DNA from: JAWKIW01 sp046331175
GTDB lineage: Bacteria > Actinomycetota > Acidimicrobiia > Acidimicrobiales > Acidimicrobilacustridaceae
Direction of reading: 5' to 3'
Length of the DNA: 39,273 nucleotides
NCBI GenBank assembly: GCA_046331175.1
Contig: JAXLRI010000026.1
Location: 1-39,273 of the forward strand
This document shows positions 1-9,318 of this stretch, piece after piece. Both the position numbers and the translations under genes were made by a program. The number at the start of each line of letters is the position of its first letter. Position 1 is the first letter of the stretch. The notes beneath the pieces are model-generated. The model did not search any database, was not told the DNA's origin, and worked only from the letters and a program-made list of their open reading frames with translations.

Positions 1-1
1 C

Positions 2-886
2 GGCAACGCCCCGCCGTTCGGCGCCGGCCTCGCCCCCCACGCCGGCGCCCGCCCCGAGCGGCTGCTGGCCGGGGCCCGGGCCCACAACCGCTGGCTGGCC
101 GAGTTCTGCGCCGACGAGCCGCTGCGCCGCATCGGCCTGGCCATCATCCCGACCGTCGAGGACGTCGACACCGCGGTGGCCGAGGCGCGCTGGGCCAAGG
201 ACAACGGGCTCGGCGGCGTGCTGATCCCGTCGGTCTGGAACGAGCGGCCGCCCTACAACGACCCGGTGTACGACCCGTTCTGGGGCACCTGCCAGGACCT
301 CGAGCTGCCGGTGCACACCCACTCGGGCGCGGTCGGCGACTTCGGCGGGTGGGACCTGCCCGGCGCCGCCGGCATCTTCACCACCGAGGCGTCGTGGTGG
401 GCGTCGCGGCCGGTGTGGCACCTCATCTGGGGCGGCGTGTTCGAGCGCTTCCCCGACCTGCGCTTCTGCGTGACCGAGAACGGCGCCTGGTGGGTGCCCG
501 ACATGGTGCGCCGCATGGACATGAAGTACGAGGGCAGCCACGCCACCGAGCGCTTCGGTGACGCCTTCACCCGCCACCTGCCGCTGAAGCCGAGCGAGTA
601 CTTCAACCGCAACGTGCGCATCGGCGCCTCGGTGATGGCCCGCAAGGAGGTGGCCATGCGCCACGACATCGGCGTGGGCGTGCTCATGTGGGGCAACGAC
701 TACCCCCACCACGAGGGCACCTGGCCCCACACCGTCGAGGCCATGGAGTCCACCTTCGTCGACGTGCCCGAGGACGAGGCCCGGGCCATGGTCGGCCTCA
801 CCGCCGCCGAGACCTACCGCCTCGACCTCGACGCCCTGGCCCCCATCGTCGAGCGGGTCGGCCCCGCCTCCGTGGGCGTCGCCTGA
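2..886 (+). CDS. Amidohydrolase-2 family protein, 5'-truncated
   Basis: The frame is open from the first bases of the window, so the N-terminus is missing; about 294 residues are present. The visible part resembles the amidohydrolase_2 (ACMSD/decarboxylase-like TIM barrel) family. It has a VHTHSG segment that could hold metal-ligand histidines, a RFPDLRF strand followed by ENGAWWVPDM, and a late GNDYPHHEGTWP motif carrying the conserved barrel-end aspartate. Such enzymes use a bound divalent metal for hydrolysis or non-oxidative decarboxylation of small carboxylic or aromatic substrates in the cytoplasm. The substrate cannot be told from sequence. The gene ends 48 bp before the next start and is probably an independent unit, because the next gene has its own promoter. 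Confidence 0.85.
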   Translation, partial: GNAPPFGAGLAPHAGARPERLLAGARAHNRWLAEFCADEPLRRIGLAIIPTVEDVDTAVAEARWAKDNGLGGVLIPSVWNERPPYNDPVYDPFWGTCQDLELPVHTHSGAVGDFGGWDLPGAAGIFTTEASWWASRPVWHLIWGGVFERFPDLRFCVTENGAWWVPDMVRRMDMKYEGSHATERFGDAFTRHLPLKPSEYFNRNVRIGASVMARKEVAMRHDIGVGVLMWGNDYPHHEGTWPHTVEAMESTFVDVPEDEARAMVGLTAAETYRLDLDALAPIVERVGPASVGVA

Positions 887-921
887 CGCGTGACGGCCTG
901 ATGCCTGACACCGGCGACGCG

Positions 922-927
922 TAGCCT
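922..927 (+). promoter_or_regulatory. Leaderless -10 box (TAGCCT) for the GNAT gene
   Basis: TAGCCT lies 7 nt before the GTG at 935 and there is no Shine-Dalgarno sequence. This is the actinobacterial leaderless arrangement, where the transcript begins at or next to the start codon. No good -35 is visible. Confidence 0.5.
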
Positions 928-934
928 CCCGACC

Positions 935-1759
935 GTGGAGGTGCGACCGGCTCGACCCGACGACCTGCCGACCGTGCTGGCGGTGACAGGTGCCGCCAGG
1001 CACCGGCGGTCCGCATGGTCACCCCGGTTCTTCGCCCCGCGTGAGGGCGCTGACACGATGCAAGAGGCCTACCTCGCCTACGTCGTCCAGAGCGACGACC
1101 ACGACACCCAGGTGATGGTCGACGACGGCGGGGCGGTGGTCGGGTTCCTCGTCCTCGTGCCCCAGGCCGGCCACACCTGGGTCGACGACCTCGAGGTCGT
1201 CGACCACGGTTGGTGGCCGATGGCAGCTCGCACGGTCGCCGACATGCTTCCGGTCCCCTGGGTCACCTGCGTCGTCCGGGCCGACACCCGCCGCGCCAAG
1301 GCCCTACGCGCGGCAGGCGCCGAAGTCGCGTCCACGTACTGGGCCCGGTCCCTCCAGGACCACCTGATCCCGGCCGACGGGCGCGCCGCCGGGGTCGTCG
1401 ATGCGCCGCGGCCTGGTGCGCTGCCACCTGCGGCCCGCCACACCTTCGGGCCGGGACCGGTCGATCCGGCGGCGCCCGGTGCGCTGGTCGTCGCCGACGA
1501 CCAGCACGGCATCGCCGTCGGATCGCCGGGCATCGAGCCGCCCCTGTACGACCCGGGCGGACCGACGTGCGTCGTCGACCGCCTCGGCGGGCCCGACCGC
1601 GGCGACCTCCTCGACCGGGTGCTCGACGTCGTCGCCGCCCGCGGTGACGCGGCGATGATCGTGGTGGCGGACGCTGCCGAACCGCAGCTGGCCGATCTGC
1701 TGGCCGAGCACGGGTTCCGGCCGGAAGTGGATCTGCTCGGCATCGGCCTCGACGACTGA
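935..1759 (+). CDS. GNAT-family N-acetyltransferase-like protein
   Basis: A 274-residue protein that starts with the typical GNAT opening EVRPARPDDLPTVLAV. The central strand pair AVVGFLVLVPQ...WVDDLEV and a helix with RRAKALRAAGAEV correspond to the usual beta4/beta5 and C-terminal core. Residues after about 150 form a second, weaker GNAT-like half (VVADDQHGIAVG, then LADLLAEHGFRPEVDLLGI), so a degenerate tandem-GNAT fold is likely. The family transfers acyl groups from acyl-CoA to amines; the acceptor here is unknown. The GTG start is chosen because TAGCCT lies 7 nt upstream and no ribosome-binding site exists for an internal start. Confidence 0.65.
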   Translation: MEVRPARPDDLPTVLAVTGAARHRRSAWSPRFFAPREGADTMQEAYLAYVVQSDDHDTQVMVDDGGAVVGFLVLVPQAGHTWVDDLEVVDHGWWPMAARTVADMLPVPWVTCVVRADTRRAKALRAAGAEVASTYWARSLQDHLIPADGRAAGVVDAPRPGALPPAARHTFGPGPVDPAAPGALVVADDQHGIAVGSPGIEPPLYDPGGPTCVVDRLGGPDRGDLLDRVLDVVAARGDAAMIVVADAAEPQLADLLAEHGFRPEVDLLGIGLDD

Positions 1760-1859
1760 CCGGCCACCGCGGCCAGCCAGCCGGCTCGTCACCGGATGGC
1801 CCGAGCGGCCGCGCCCGGCGGTCGGCGAAACGGGTCGTCGCGTCGGGAACCGCGAGTCG

Positions 1860-1865
1860 TAGGGT
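1860..1865 (+). promoter_or_regulatory. Leaderless -10 box (TAGGGT)
   Basis: TAGGGT is 7 nt upstream of the GTG at 1873, with no ribosome-binding site between them. It fixes the start of the following small gene. Confidence 0.5.
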
Positions 1866-1872
1866 CTGCGGC

Positions 1873-2373
1873 GTGGAGGTGGTGTTCCGCAAGCACGAGG
1901 ACAACGGCCGCCGGGCCTGTTCGTGGGAGGCCACGCGGGCCAAGCGCACCCGCGTCCCCGGTCCCTACATGGCCGTCGGTCGCGACCTTCCCCACGACCT
2001 CGGCCAGTACGTCGTCGAGGCGGCGACCGGCTACCGGCTCGGCTTCTGGGGCCTGCTCGACCAGGGCGCCACCTACCGCAGCACCGGGCGGCGCCGCACC
2101 CAGCCCGGCCGGGCCGTCATCGCCGAGCACCGGTCCGAGCTGGACGCCTCCGAAGAGCTGGCCGGCCTCCACCTCGCGGCGTGGAAGCGGGGCGACCGCA
2201 CGGCCGTCACCCGGGCCCTCGACGCCGCCATGGACCAGTGGTGCTCCCTCGGCGACGGCGGCACGATAGCCTTCAGCTGGCCGTCGCCCCGGGGCGAGGT
2301 CACCGATGCGGGCCGGCCGATCTACCGGGGCACGAGCATGGCGCGCAGCGGCCGGACCGGCACCGATCGCTAG
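1873..2373 (+). CDS. Hypothetical protein, 166 aa
   Basis: I do not recognise this protein. It is soluble, with no signal peptide or membrane segment, and rich in Arg/Asp. The C-terminal half has a helical stretch (EELAGLHLAAWKRGD, then VTRALDAAMDQW) followed by a short strand-rich tail. Coding is supported by codon bias (G/C in third positions) and by the leaderless TAGGGT box that fits the GTG start exactly. It is convergent with the Kelch gene, with only 17 bp between the two stops, so it is a single-gene unit. Function is unknown. Confidence 0.6.
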   Translation: MEVVFRKHEDNGRRACSWEATRAKRTRVPGPYMAVGRDLPHDLGQYVVEAATGYRLGFWGLLDQGATYRSTGRRRTQPGRAVIAEHRSELDASEELAGLHLAAWKRGDRTAVTRALDAAMDQWCSLGDGGTIAFSWPSPRGEVTDAGRPIYRGTSMARSGRTGTDR

Positions 2374-2390
2374 GCGGCGGCGCCGTCGTC

Positions 2391-3587
2391 CTAGCCCGTG
2401 AAGGCGGGGGTGACCGTGGTCGTGCCGGCGAGCGTGGTCGACGTCGTCGGCAGGATCGATGTCGTGGTGGTCGACGACGTCGTGGGACTCGCCTGGAACC
2501 AGGCCAGGACGTTGGACTCGACCGCCGCCTGACGCTCGATGAAGTGGGTGTCGGTCAGCACCACCGACGCCGCTCCCCGCGCCGGGAACGACCCCATGGT
2601 CGGGGCGTAGGGGACGCCGGGTTCGTCGGGCAGCGGCGTCGGGGCCGGGCCGGCGATCACCTGGTTCCACGACGAGTCGGACGGCTGCCAGAACCAGCCG
2701 TCGGCGTAGGTGAGGGCCGCCGGCAGGTTCGGGTCGAGGTGGCGCCCACCGACCAGCAGCGCGCCGGCCGGCGTCGCTCCCCCGCCGAAGGTCGACATGG
2801 CGGCGAGGCTGCGCGGCCCCGGGGCGCACGACGCGCAGATCGGGTCCCACCGGTACTGGCCGCCCCCGGTGGGCACCAACCGCCACGTGTCCGCCATCGA
2901 CGCGAACGAGTCGCCCAGGCCGCCGTAGAGCACGAACGCCGAGCCGTCCCAGGCGAACATGGCGTCGCCACGAGACTGCGGGAAGCCGTTGGGGCCGGCC
3001 GGCGTGACCTGGGCCCAGTCGCCGGTGGCATCGTCCCAGCGCCACAGCGCGTCGACGAAGCCGAAGAACTTGGAGCCGCCGAACAGGAGCGTGTCGGTGG
3101 GGCCGGCCGCCACCATGGCCCGGGCCAGGCCGCCCGGCGCGCAGCTCGTGCACCGCTGGGTCCACTGACCGGCGGCGGCGTCGAACACCCAGGTGTCGGC
3201 GAGGAACACGTTGCCGGCGGTCTGGAACCCGCCGTACAGGACGGTCTTCGGACCGCCGCCGGCCACGCCGCCGGCGGCCGCCCCCTGCCGGGCCGGAGGC
3301 GTCTGCGCCGGCGTGCGCTTGGTCCACGAGTTCGCCGCCGGCGAGTAGGTCCACGTCTCGGCCTCGTCACCGGCGAAGTACACGACGCTCGAGCCGTCAC
3401 CGGTGCCCGCCACCGACGCCGCCGTGTCGGCCAGATCGCCCGGCGGCAGAGGTGGTGGCACCGGGGTGGTCACGACCTTCGTGCCCGCCGGCAGCGCCGC
3501 ACCCGCCGGTGCGGGCGCGGCGAGCGGCACCAGCACGAGCGCGGCGGCGACCACCGTCCCGATCGCCCGCCACCCTCGTGCCCGCAT
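2391..3587 (-). CDS. Secreted Kelch-repeat beta-propeller protein
   Basis: A 398-residue exported protein. Residues 1-30 are a classical signal peptide (basic start, hydrophobic VVAAALVLVPLA core, AGA cleavage region). At least five Kelch-type blades follow, each with a GG pair and a distal Trp: VLYGGF...TWVFD...W, LLFGGS...LWRWD...W, VLYGGL...TWRL, LLVGGR...GWFWQ...W, and a first degenerate VVYFAG...TWTY...W. The last about 35 residues are a Thr/Ser stalk (TTSSTTTTS type), probably a flexible cell-wall spacer. A GAGGAGG ribosome-binding site 6-7 nt upstream supports the ATG at 3587. The protein probably binds ligand or matrix outside the cell; no catalytic residues are apparent. Confidence 0.75.
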   Translation of the reverse strand: MRARGWRAIGTVVAAALVLVPLAAPAPAGAALPAGTKVVTTPVPPPLPPGDLADTAASVAGTGDGSSVVYFAGDEAETWTYSPAANSWTKRTPAQTPPARQGAAAGGVAGGGPKTVLYGGFQTAGNVFLADTWVFDAAAGQWTQRCTSCAPGGLARAMVAAGPTDTLLFGGSKFFGFVDALWRWDDATGDWAQVTPAGPNGFPQSRGDAMFAWDGSAFVLYGGLGDSFASMADTWRLVPTGGGQYRWDPICASCAPGPRSLAAMSTFGGGATPAGALLVGGRHLDPNLPAALTYADGWFWQPSDSSWNQVIAGPAPTPLPDEPGVPYAPTMGSFPARGAASVVLTDTHFIERQAAVESNVLAWFQASPTTSSTTTTSILPTTSTTLAGTTTVTPAFTG

Positions 3588-3632
3588 GTCGTGCCTCCTC
3601 GGTCGGAGCGCGTCGTCCGACCAGCTGGTTCG

Positions 3633-4520
3633 CTAGGCCTTGCCCTGCACCCAGCCGATCACGTCGGCGGTGACCTCGTCGCGGTTGGTCTCGTTGAGCA
3701 GCTCGTGGCGGGCGTCGGGGTACAGCGTGAGGTCGGTGGCCACGCCCTCGGCCCGCAGCGCCTCGGCCAGCCCCGTGGGGTGGGCGCCGTTCTCGGCGGC
3801 AGAGTCCTTGTCGCCGGCGATCACGAGGACCGGCACCGTGATCGAGCCCAGGGCGTCGCGAGCCGGGGCCACCACGGCGAAGAGGTCGATGAGGTAGCCG
3901 TAGGTGAGGGGGTTCTCGTCACCGCAGAGCGGGTCGGCGATGTAGCGGTCGACCTCGGCCTCGTCGCGGCTGAGCCAGTCGAACCCGGTGCGACCCGGCT
4001 CGAACGGCGCGTTGTTCGACGCCAGCAGGTCCGACGCCGGCGCGTCGCGCAGGCCGGCCTCGGCCAGGCCGCCGAGCAGCTCGCCCAGCCCGGCCACGCC
4101 GTTCACGTCGACGGGGAACCCGCAGAGCACGGCGGCGGTGAGGTCGGCGGAGTGCTGCACGACGTAGGCGAGGCCGATCACCGCGCCGAGGGAGTGGCCG
4201 AAGAGGACGACCGGCACGTCGGCGCCGAGCTCGGCCAGGGCCATCGCCCGCAGCTCGTCGAGGTCGTCGACCACGGCCTGGCCGGCGCCCGGCCCCATGA
4301 TCCCGGCGCCGGTGGCAGCGCCGGTGCGGCCGTGGCCGCGGTGGTCGATGGCGACGACGGCGTAGCCCGCTCCGTTGAGGGCGGTGGCGAAGCGGTCGTA
4401 GCGGCCGCTGTGCTCGGAGGCGCCGTGGGAGATCACGACCAGCCCGGCGGGGTCGTCGACCAGCCACCAGCGGGAGAAGACCTCCACCCCGTGCGCGTCG
4501 ACGAACGTGCGCTCCTGCAT
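3633..4520 (-). CDS. Alpha/beta hydrolase (S33 / monoacylglycerol lipase-like)
   Basis: A 295-residue cytoplasmic hydrolase of the serine aminopeptidase S33/Hydrolase_4 type. It has the oxyanion-hole segment SHGASEHSGRY near residues 31-41, an AIDHRGHGRT loop near 57-66, the nucleophile elbow GHSLG with Ser about 110, a late acid region (VIAGDKDSAAENG) and the histidine in DARHELLNE. The family hydrolyses lipid or carboxyl esters. The ATG at 4520 is chosen because GGAGGT lies 6 nt upstream; the frame stays open well beyond but that extension is low-complexity shadow coding. A possible -10 (TACCAT on the minus strand, 4559-4564) would give a leader of about 30 nt. Confidence 0.85.
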   Translation of the reverse strand: MQERTFVDAHGVEVFSRWWLVDDPAGLVVISHGASEHSGRYDRFATALNGAGYAVVAIDHRGHGRTGAATGAGIMGPGAGQAVVDDLDELRAMALAELGADVPVVLFGHSLGAVIGLAYVVQHSADLTAAVLCGFPVDVNGVAGLGELLGGLAEAGLRDAPASDLLASNNAPFEPGRTGFDWLSRDEAEVDRYIADPLCGDENPLTYGYLIDLFAVVAPARDALGSITVPVLVIAGDKDSAAENGAHPTGLAEALRAEGVATDLTLYPDARHELLNETNRDEVTADVIGWVQGKA

Positions 4521-4648
4521 CCCCTGACCTCCATCCCCGCGCGGACTCTGCGCCGGCGATGGTAGGTCGGGCCGGGCGCCGCCACGGCGCTGAGGCACCA
4601 CCGGCCCATGGACCGCCCCGCCACGGACCGCCCCGCCTCGGACCGACC

Positions 4649-4699
4649 CGACCCTGCGGCGGCCCCGACCCCGCCTCGGAGGCCCCGACCCTGCGGCGG
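4649..4699. repeat. Short GC-rich direct repeat in an intergenic gap
   Basis: The 14-mer CGACCCTGCGGCGG occurs at 4649-4662 and again at 4686-4699, inside a 207-bp gap between divergent genes that is made of degenerate GGACCGCCCCGCC-like units. Nothing coding is evident. It is probably slippage-derived low-complexity DNA. Confidence 0.4.
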
Positions 4700-4715
4700 G
4701 CAGTGGTCGCCGTCG

Positions 4716-4721
4716 TAGGAT
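4716..4721 (+). promoter_or_regulatory. Leaderless -10 box (TAGGAT) for the antiporter
   Basis: TAGGAT ends 6 nt before the ATG at 4728, and no Shine-Dalgarno sequence is present. Transcription and translation probably start together. Confidence 0.55.
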
Positions 4722-4727
4722 CCGGCG

Positions 4728-6137
<1,410 letters not shown>

Positions 6138-6146
6138 CGGCGAGCG

Positions 6147-7265
6147 TCAGGGGCAGCCGGCCACCGCGTGCACCGGTGCCGGGCCGGGCGTCGAGGACGG
6201 CGAACTCGTCGAGGACGGCGAGCTCGGCGGCGCGGTCGGCGCCGAGCCGTCGAGGAACGCCGACGCGGCCAACGCCGAGCCGGGCGTGGCGGCGAGGGCG
6301 GCGACCCCGCCGGGCTCGACGGTGGCCGTGGTGTCGAGCGCGGCGCCGGCGATGTGCGACGGATCGAGCGCCCGGAGGTCCTGCACCAGGCCCACGAGGT
6401 CGGCTCGCGACCACGAGGCATCGATCGTGACGTGCTGCAGGACCCGGTCGACCGCCGACACCACGTCGACCGGGTTGGTCGAGGCGGCCAGCCGGGCGAG
6501 CAGCGCCGCCGCGACCTCGCGGCCGCGGGCCATGCGTCCGAGGTCGCTCGTGGGGTCCTCGACCCATCGACCCGCGGCGTCGCGCCACTCGAGGTGGCGG
6601 GCCCGCAGGTAGGCACGGGCCTGGCTGCCGTCGACGACCTGGCACCCCGGTGCGAGCTGGAAGCCAGACGCGGTGTCGCGGACCTCGGTCGTGCTCCGGA
6701 GGGGAACACCGCCGACGGCGTCGACCGCGCCGGCGATCCCGGCGAGGTCGACCTCGGCGTAGTGGTCGATCCTCGTCCCGGTCACCGAGGCGACGTCGTC
6801 GAGGAGCGCCTGGGGACCGGCGTCGCCGAGCACCTGGTCGAGCCGGACGCCCGAACCGTCGGCCCGGGTCAGCCACAGGTCCCGCGGCACCGACAGCAAC
6901 CGCACCGAGGAGGTCCGCGGGTCGAGTCGGACCACCAGGAGCGAATCGGTGAGCCCCCGCGCGGGGCGGGAGGCGTCAGCGGGCACCCCCTCGATCCCCC
7001 GGTCGGTGCCGACCAGCAGGACGGTGACCGGCCCGGCCCCGACCGAGGGCGGGGTGCCGACGTCGACCTGGACCCGGTCCACCGACGCCAGGCGTCGGTC
7101 GACCAGGCCGAGACCGGCCCCGACCACGGCGACGACCACCGCGATCGAGGCGAGCGACTGACCCCACCGACGGTGTCGTCGGCGTCGACCGCCGGACACG
7201 AGCACGGGATCGCGCAACGGAGCCAGGTCGGGCGGATGGGGATCGTCGAGGTGGTCGAACATCAT
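6147..7265 (-). CDS. LCP (LytR-CpsA-Psr) family cell-wall glycopolymer ligase
   Basis: A 372-residue type II membrane protein. Residues 1-36 are cytoplasmic and basic, 37-56 form one membrane helix, and the LCP catalytic domain starts near 80. Family features are VLLVGTDRG, then LTDSLLVVRLDP, then LLSVPRDLWL with the phosphate-contacting Arg128-Asp129 pair, and later DAVGGVPL. LCP enzymes move undecaprenyl-linked glycopolymers to peptidoglycan outside the membrane. The C-terminus is a Ser/Pro-rich tail. The first of two adjacent ATGs (7265) overlaps the upstream sigma-factor stop as ATGA, so the two genes are translationally coupled. A sigma factor fused by overlap to an LCP gene suggests envelope-stress control. 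Confidence 0.85.
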   Translation of the reverse strand: MMFDHLDDPHPPDLAPLRDPVLVSGGRRRRHRRWGQSLASIAVVVAVVGAGLGLVDRRLASVDRVQVDVGTPPSVGAGPVTVLLVGTDRGIEGVPADASRPARGLTDSLLVVRLDPRTSSVRLLSVPRDLWLTRADGSGVRLDQVLGDAGPQALLDDVASVTGTRIDHYAEVDLAGIAGAVDAVGGVPLRSTTEVRDTASGFQLAPGCQVVDGSQARAYLRARHLEWRDAAGRWVEDPTSDLGRMARGREVAAALLARLAASTNPVDVVSAVDRVLQHVTIDASWSRADLVGLVQDLRALDPSHIAGAALDTTATVEPGGVAALAATPGSALAASAFLDGSAPTAPPSSPSSTSSPSSTPGPAPVHAVAGCP

Positions 7266-7834
7266 CGGGCTCCTTCGGGCGAGGTCGCCGGCGGGTGGAC
7301 CGCGGCGACGGGGGCCGGTCGGATCGGATCGGCTTCGGGATCGGCCGCGGGATCGACGCCGTGGTCGAGGGCCAGGCGCAGCGCGGCCAGACCACGGTGG
7401 GCGTGGCGCTTGACCGATCCCACCGAGCAGCCGAGGAGCTCGGCGACCTCGGCCTCGGACCGATCGGCGAGGTGGCGCAGCACCACGACCTCCCGCTGGC
7501 GGCGAGGGAGGGCAGCGAGGCCGGTGACGAGCTCGGCCCGCTGGGCGACCACCTCGGCCGCATCGAGCGGCGCCGCCTCGGTGGGACGGGGCGCCCGAGC
7601 CGCCACCCCGACCCGGCGGACGCGATCGAGGGCCAGGTTGGCCGCGACCCGGCTCACCCAGGCCGGCGCGTAGCCCCGGACGCGGGACCACCGGCTGAAC
7701 GCTCGGGTCAGGGCCTCCTGGGCGATGTCACGGGCCTCCTCGCGATCGCCGAGGATGCGGAAGGCGACGCGGTAGGCGAGCGCCACCAGGGCGTCGAACG
7801 CCTCGTCGAAGTCGGCCGGTCCGGGATCGCGCAT
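7262..7834 (-). CDS. SigE-family (ECF-like) RNA polymerase sigma factor
   Basis: A 190-residue two-domain sigma factor. Region 2 is seen in LAYRVAFRILGDREEARDI followed by QEALTRAFSRW and WVSRVAANLALDRVRR. Region 4 is LPRRQREVVVLRHLADRSE, then VAELLGCSVGSVKRHAHRGL, a typical helix-turn-helix for -35 recognition. A GAGGG sequence 4 nt before the ATG at 7834 supports the start. The stop overlaps the LCP start by 4 nt. No separate anti-sigma gene is adjacent; the N-terminal cytoplasmic tail and single membrane helix of the LCP protein occupy the position an anti-sigma factor normally takes. Target promoters are unknown. Confidence 0.85.
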   Translation of the reverse strand: MRDPGPADFDEAFDALVALAYRVAFRILGDREEARDIAQEALTRAFSRWSRVRGYAPAWVSRVAANLALDRVRRVGVAARAPRPTEAAPLDAAEVVAQRAELVTGLAALPRRQREVVVLRHLADRSEAEVAELLGCSVGSVKRHAHRGLAALRLALDHGVDPAADPEADPIRPAPVAAVHPPATSPEGAR

Positions 7835-7932
7835 GCACCCTCGTCAACGAGTGGCGGACCCTCCAGGTTGACCTGCGCTCGAGATCGGCGCGCGGTGAGC
7901 CCACCGGCCGTGATCGACGAGGCCCGCGACGC

Positions 7933-9318
7933 TCAGCTTCCGGCCGGCCGGCCCAGGCCGCGTGGATGGCAGGACGGATCGGCGAAGGCGTCGCAGCCGA
8001 ACCGTCGGACCCGCTCGGCGTGGGCGTCGAAGGTGGGGTCTTCGGCCAGGGGGACGAACCCCAGCTGGCTGTACGCGTACCCGACGACGGACCCGTCAGG
8101 GCGGTCGTAGATGGGGGTTCGCCCCGGAGTCGAGGCAGGATCGCCGCTGTGCGCCCACCCCTGCGCCTGCGGCACGACGACCCCCGGGTGGAGAGCGTCA
8201 TCTCCCCCGTACGGCACCCAGCTGCCCGGCGGGCCGGGGGTCCAGTCCGGCCTGGCGTCGTCGGGGATGGAGTCGGCCGGCGCGCCGGTCGGGATCGACG
8301 ACGTCGGCACGGCCGTCGAGGACGAGCCGCCGCCGGCGGCGGCGGCCCGACGGTAGGCGTCGAGCACCGCGGGGCCGAGCCATCGCTCGACGACCGCTGT
8401 TGCCGTGGCGTTGGTGAGGTGGACCCCGTCGGGACGCAGCGACGGGTCGCCAGCCGTCGCCAGCCAGCCGGCCAGGTCGACCACCGCCACCGGCGCACCC
8501 GGCCGCCGAGCCGGCAGCTGGGCCACCACCTCGCGGTACCGCGCCGCCCGGGCCGGATCGCCGGCCGGCCCCCGGTCGACCCCGGGGACCGCAGCGATCG
8601 ACGGCAGGGTGAGCCACACGGCCGTGGCCCCCCGGCTGGTGATGGCGTCGGTGACCTCGAGCATGCGGCGCTGGAGCGCGACGTCGACCTCGGGCGAGCC
8701 CACCGACTGCCAGACCGGGACGTCGGATGAGAGCTGGAGGTCGTCCAGGTCGTTCTCGCCGATCAGCACCACGGCGACGTCGGGCGTGGCGGCGTCGAGG
8801 GCGCGGGCCCACGCCGCCGGCAGGTCTCGGCACTCGTCGGGGACGGCCGAGCTGGAGCCCCCGTGCGGATCGGCGCGTGCGGCGGCCAGGACCAGACCAC
8901 ACCCCATCCGGGTGTCCCCGGGGACCACCGTGATCGCCCCGCTCGACTCGGCCCACCGCGAGAACCCGAGGCCGGCCATCAGCGCGCCGGCATCGCCGAA
9001 GATCGCCACTCGCGGATGCTCGGCGAGCGGGCGGCGCGGGTCGGAGGCCGCTGCGTCAGTGGTCGTCGAACCGGGTCCGGGCGGCGGGGCCACGACCACC
9101 CGGTCCTCGCGGCCGGCGGCGCCGAGGGCGACGACTGCCGCCAGCACGACCGCGAACACCACCGCGACCGAGGCCCCCATCCGCTCCCGCCGGCGGCGCC
9201 GACGCCGCGCCCCCAACCGGGCCGTCACGCCTGGGAGCAGGTCGCCGCGGGGCTCGACGCGATCGGCGGCTTCACCGAGCACCCGACCCAGGTCGGCCTC
9301 GAGCTGATCGGTGGTCAT
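7933..9318 (-). CDS. Membrane-anchored SGNH-hydrolase-like protein lacking the nucleophile Ser
   Basis: A 461-residue single-pass protein. Residues 1-48 are cytoplasmic, with an Arg run (RRRRRRRER), 49-67 form one membrane helix, and 104-320 have an SGNH/GDSL fold. Block III is intact (IGEND, 186-190), as is block V (RPDGVH, Asp297 and His300). Block I, however, reads AIFGDAGALM: Ala110 stands where the family has the catalytic serine of GDS. The protein may be a pseudo-enzyme or may use another residue. Residues 330-461 are a Ser/Pro-rich linker plus a unique Cys-containing tail. The ATG overlaps the upstream sigma-factor stop (ATGA). The cytoplasmic tail before the helix resembles anti-sigma-like proteins beside SigE factors. 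Confidence 0.75.
   Translation of the reverse strand: MTTDQLEADLGRVLGEAADRVEPRGDLLPGVTARLGARRRRRRRERMGASVAVVFAVVLAAVVALGAAGREDRVVVAPPPGPGSTTTDAAASDPRRPLAEHPRVAIFGDAGALMAGLGFSRWAESSGAITVVPGDTRMGCGLVLAAARADPHGGSSSAVPDECRDLPAAWARALDAATPDVAVVLIGENDLDDLQLSSDVPVWQSVGSPEVDVALQRRMLEVTDAITSRGATAVWLTLPSIAAVPGVDRGPAGDPARAARYREVVAQLPARRPGAPVAVVDLAGWLATAGDPSLRPDGVHLTNATATAVVERWLGPAVLDAYRRAAAAGGGSSSTAVPTSSIPTGAPADSIPDDARPDWTPGPPGSWVPYGGDDALHPGVVVPQAQGWAHSGDPASTPGRTPIYDRPDGSVVGYAYSQLGFVPLAEDPTFDAHAERVRRFGCDAFADPSCHPRGLGRPAGS

Noticed and set aside
1923..4565. A continuous 880-codon plus-strand reading frame
   Set aside because: It is antisense to the Kelch and hydrolase genes, which have signal peptides, motifs and ribosome-binding sites. 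Its Arg/Gly/His/Pro composition is typical of a shadow frame in GC-rich DNA.
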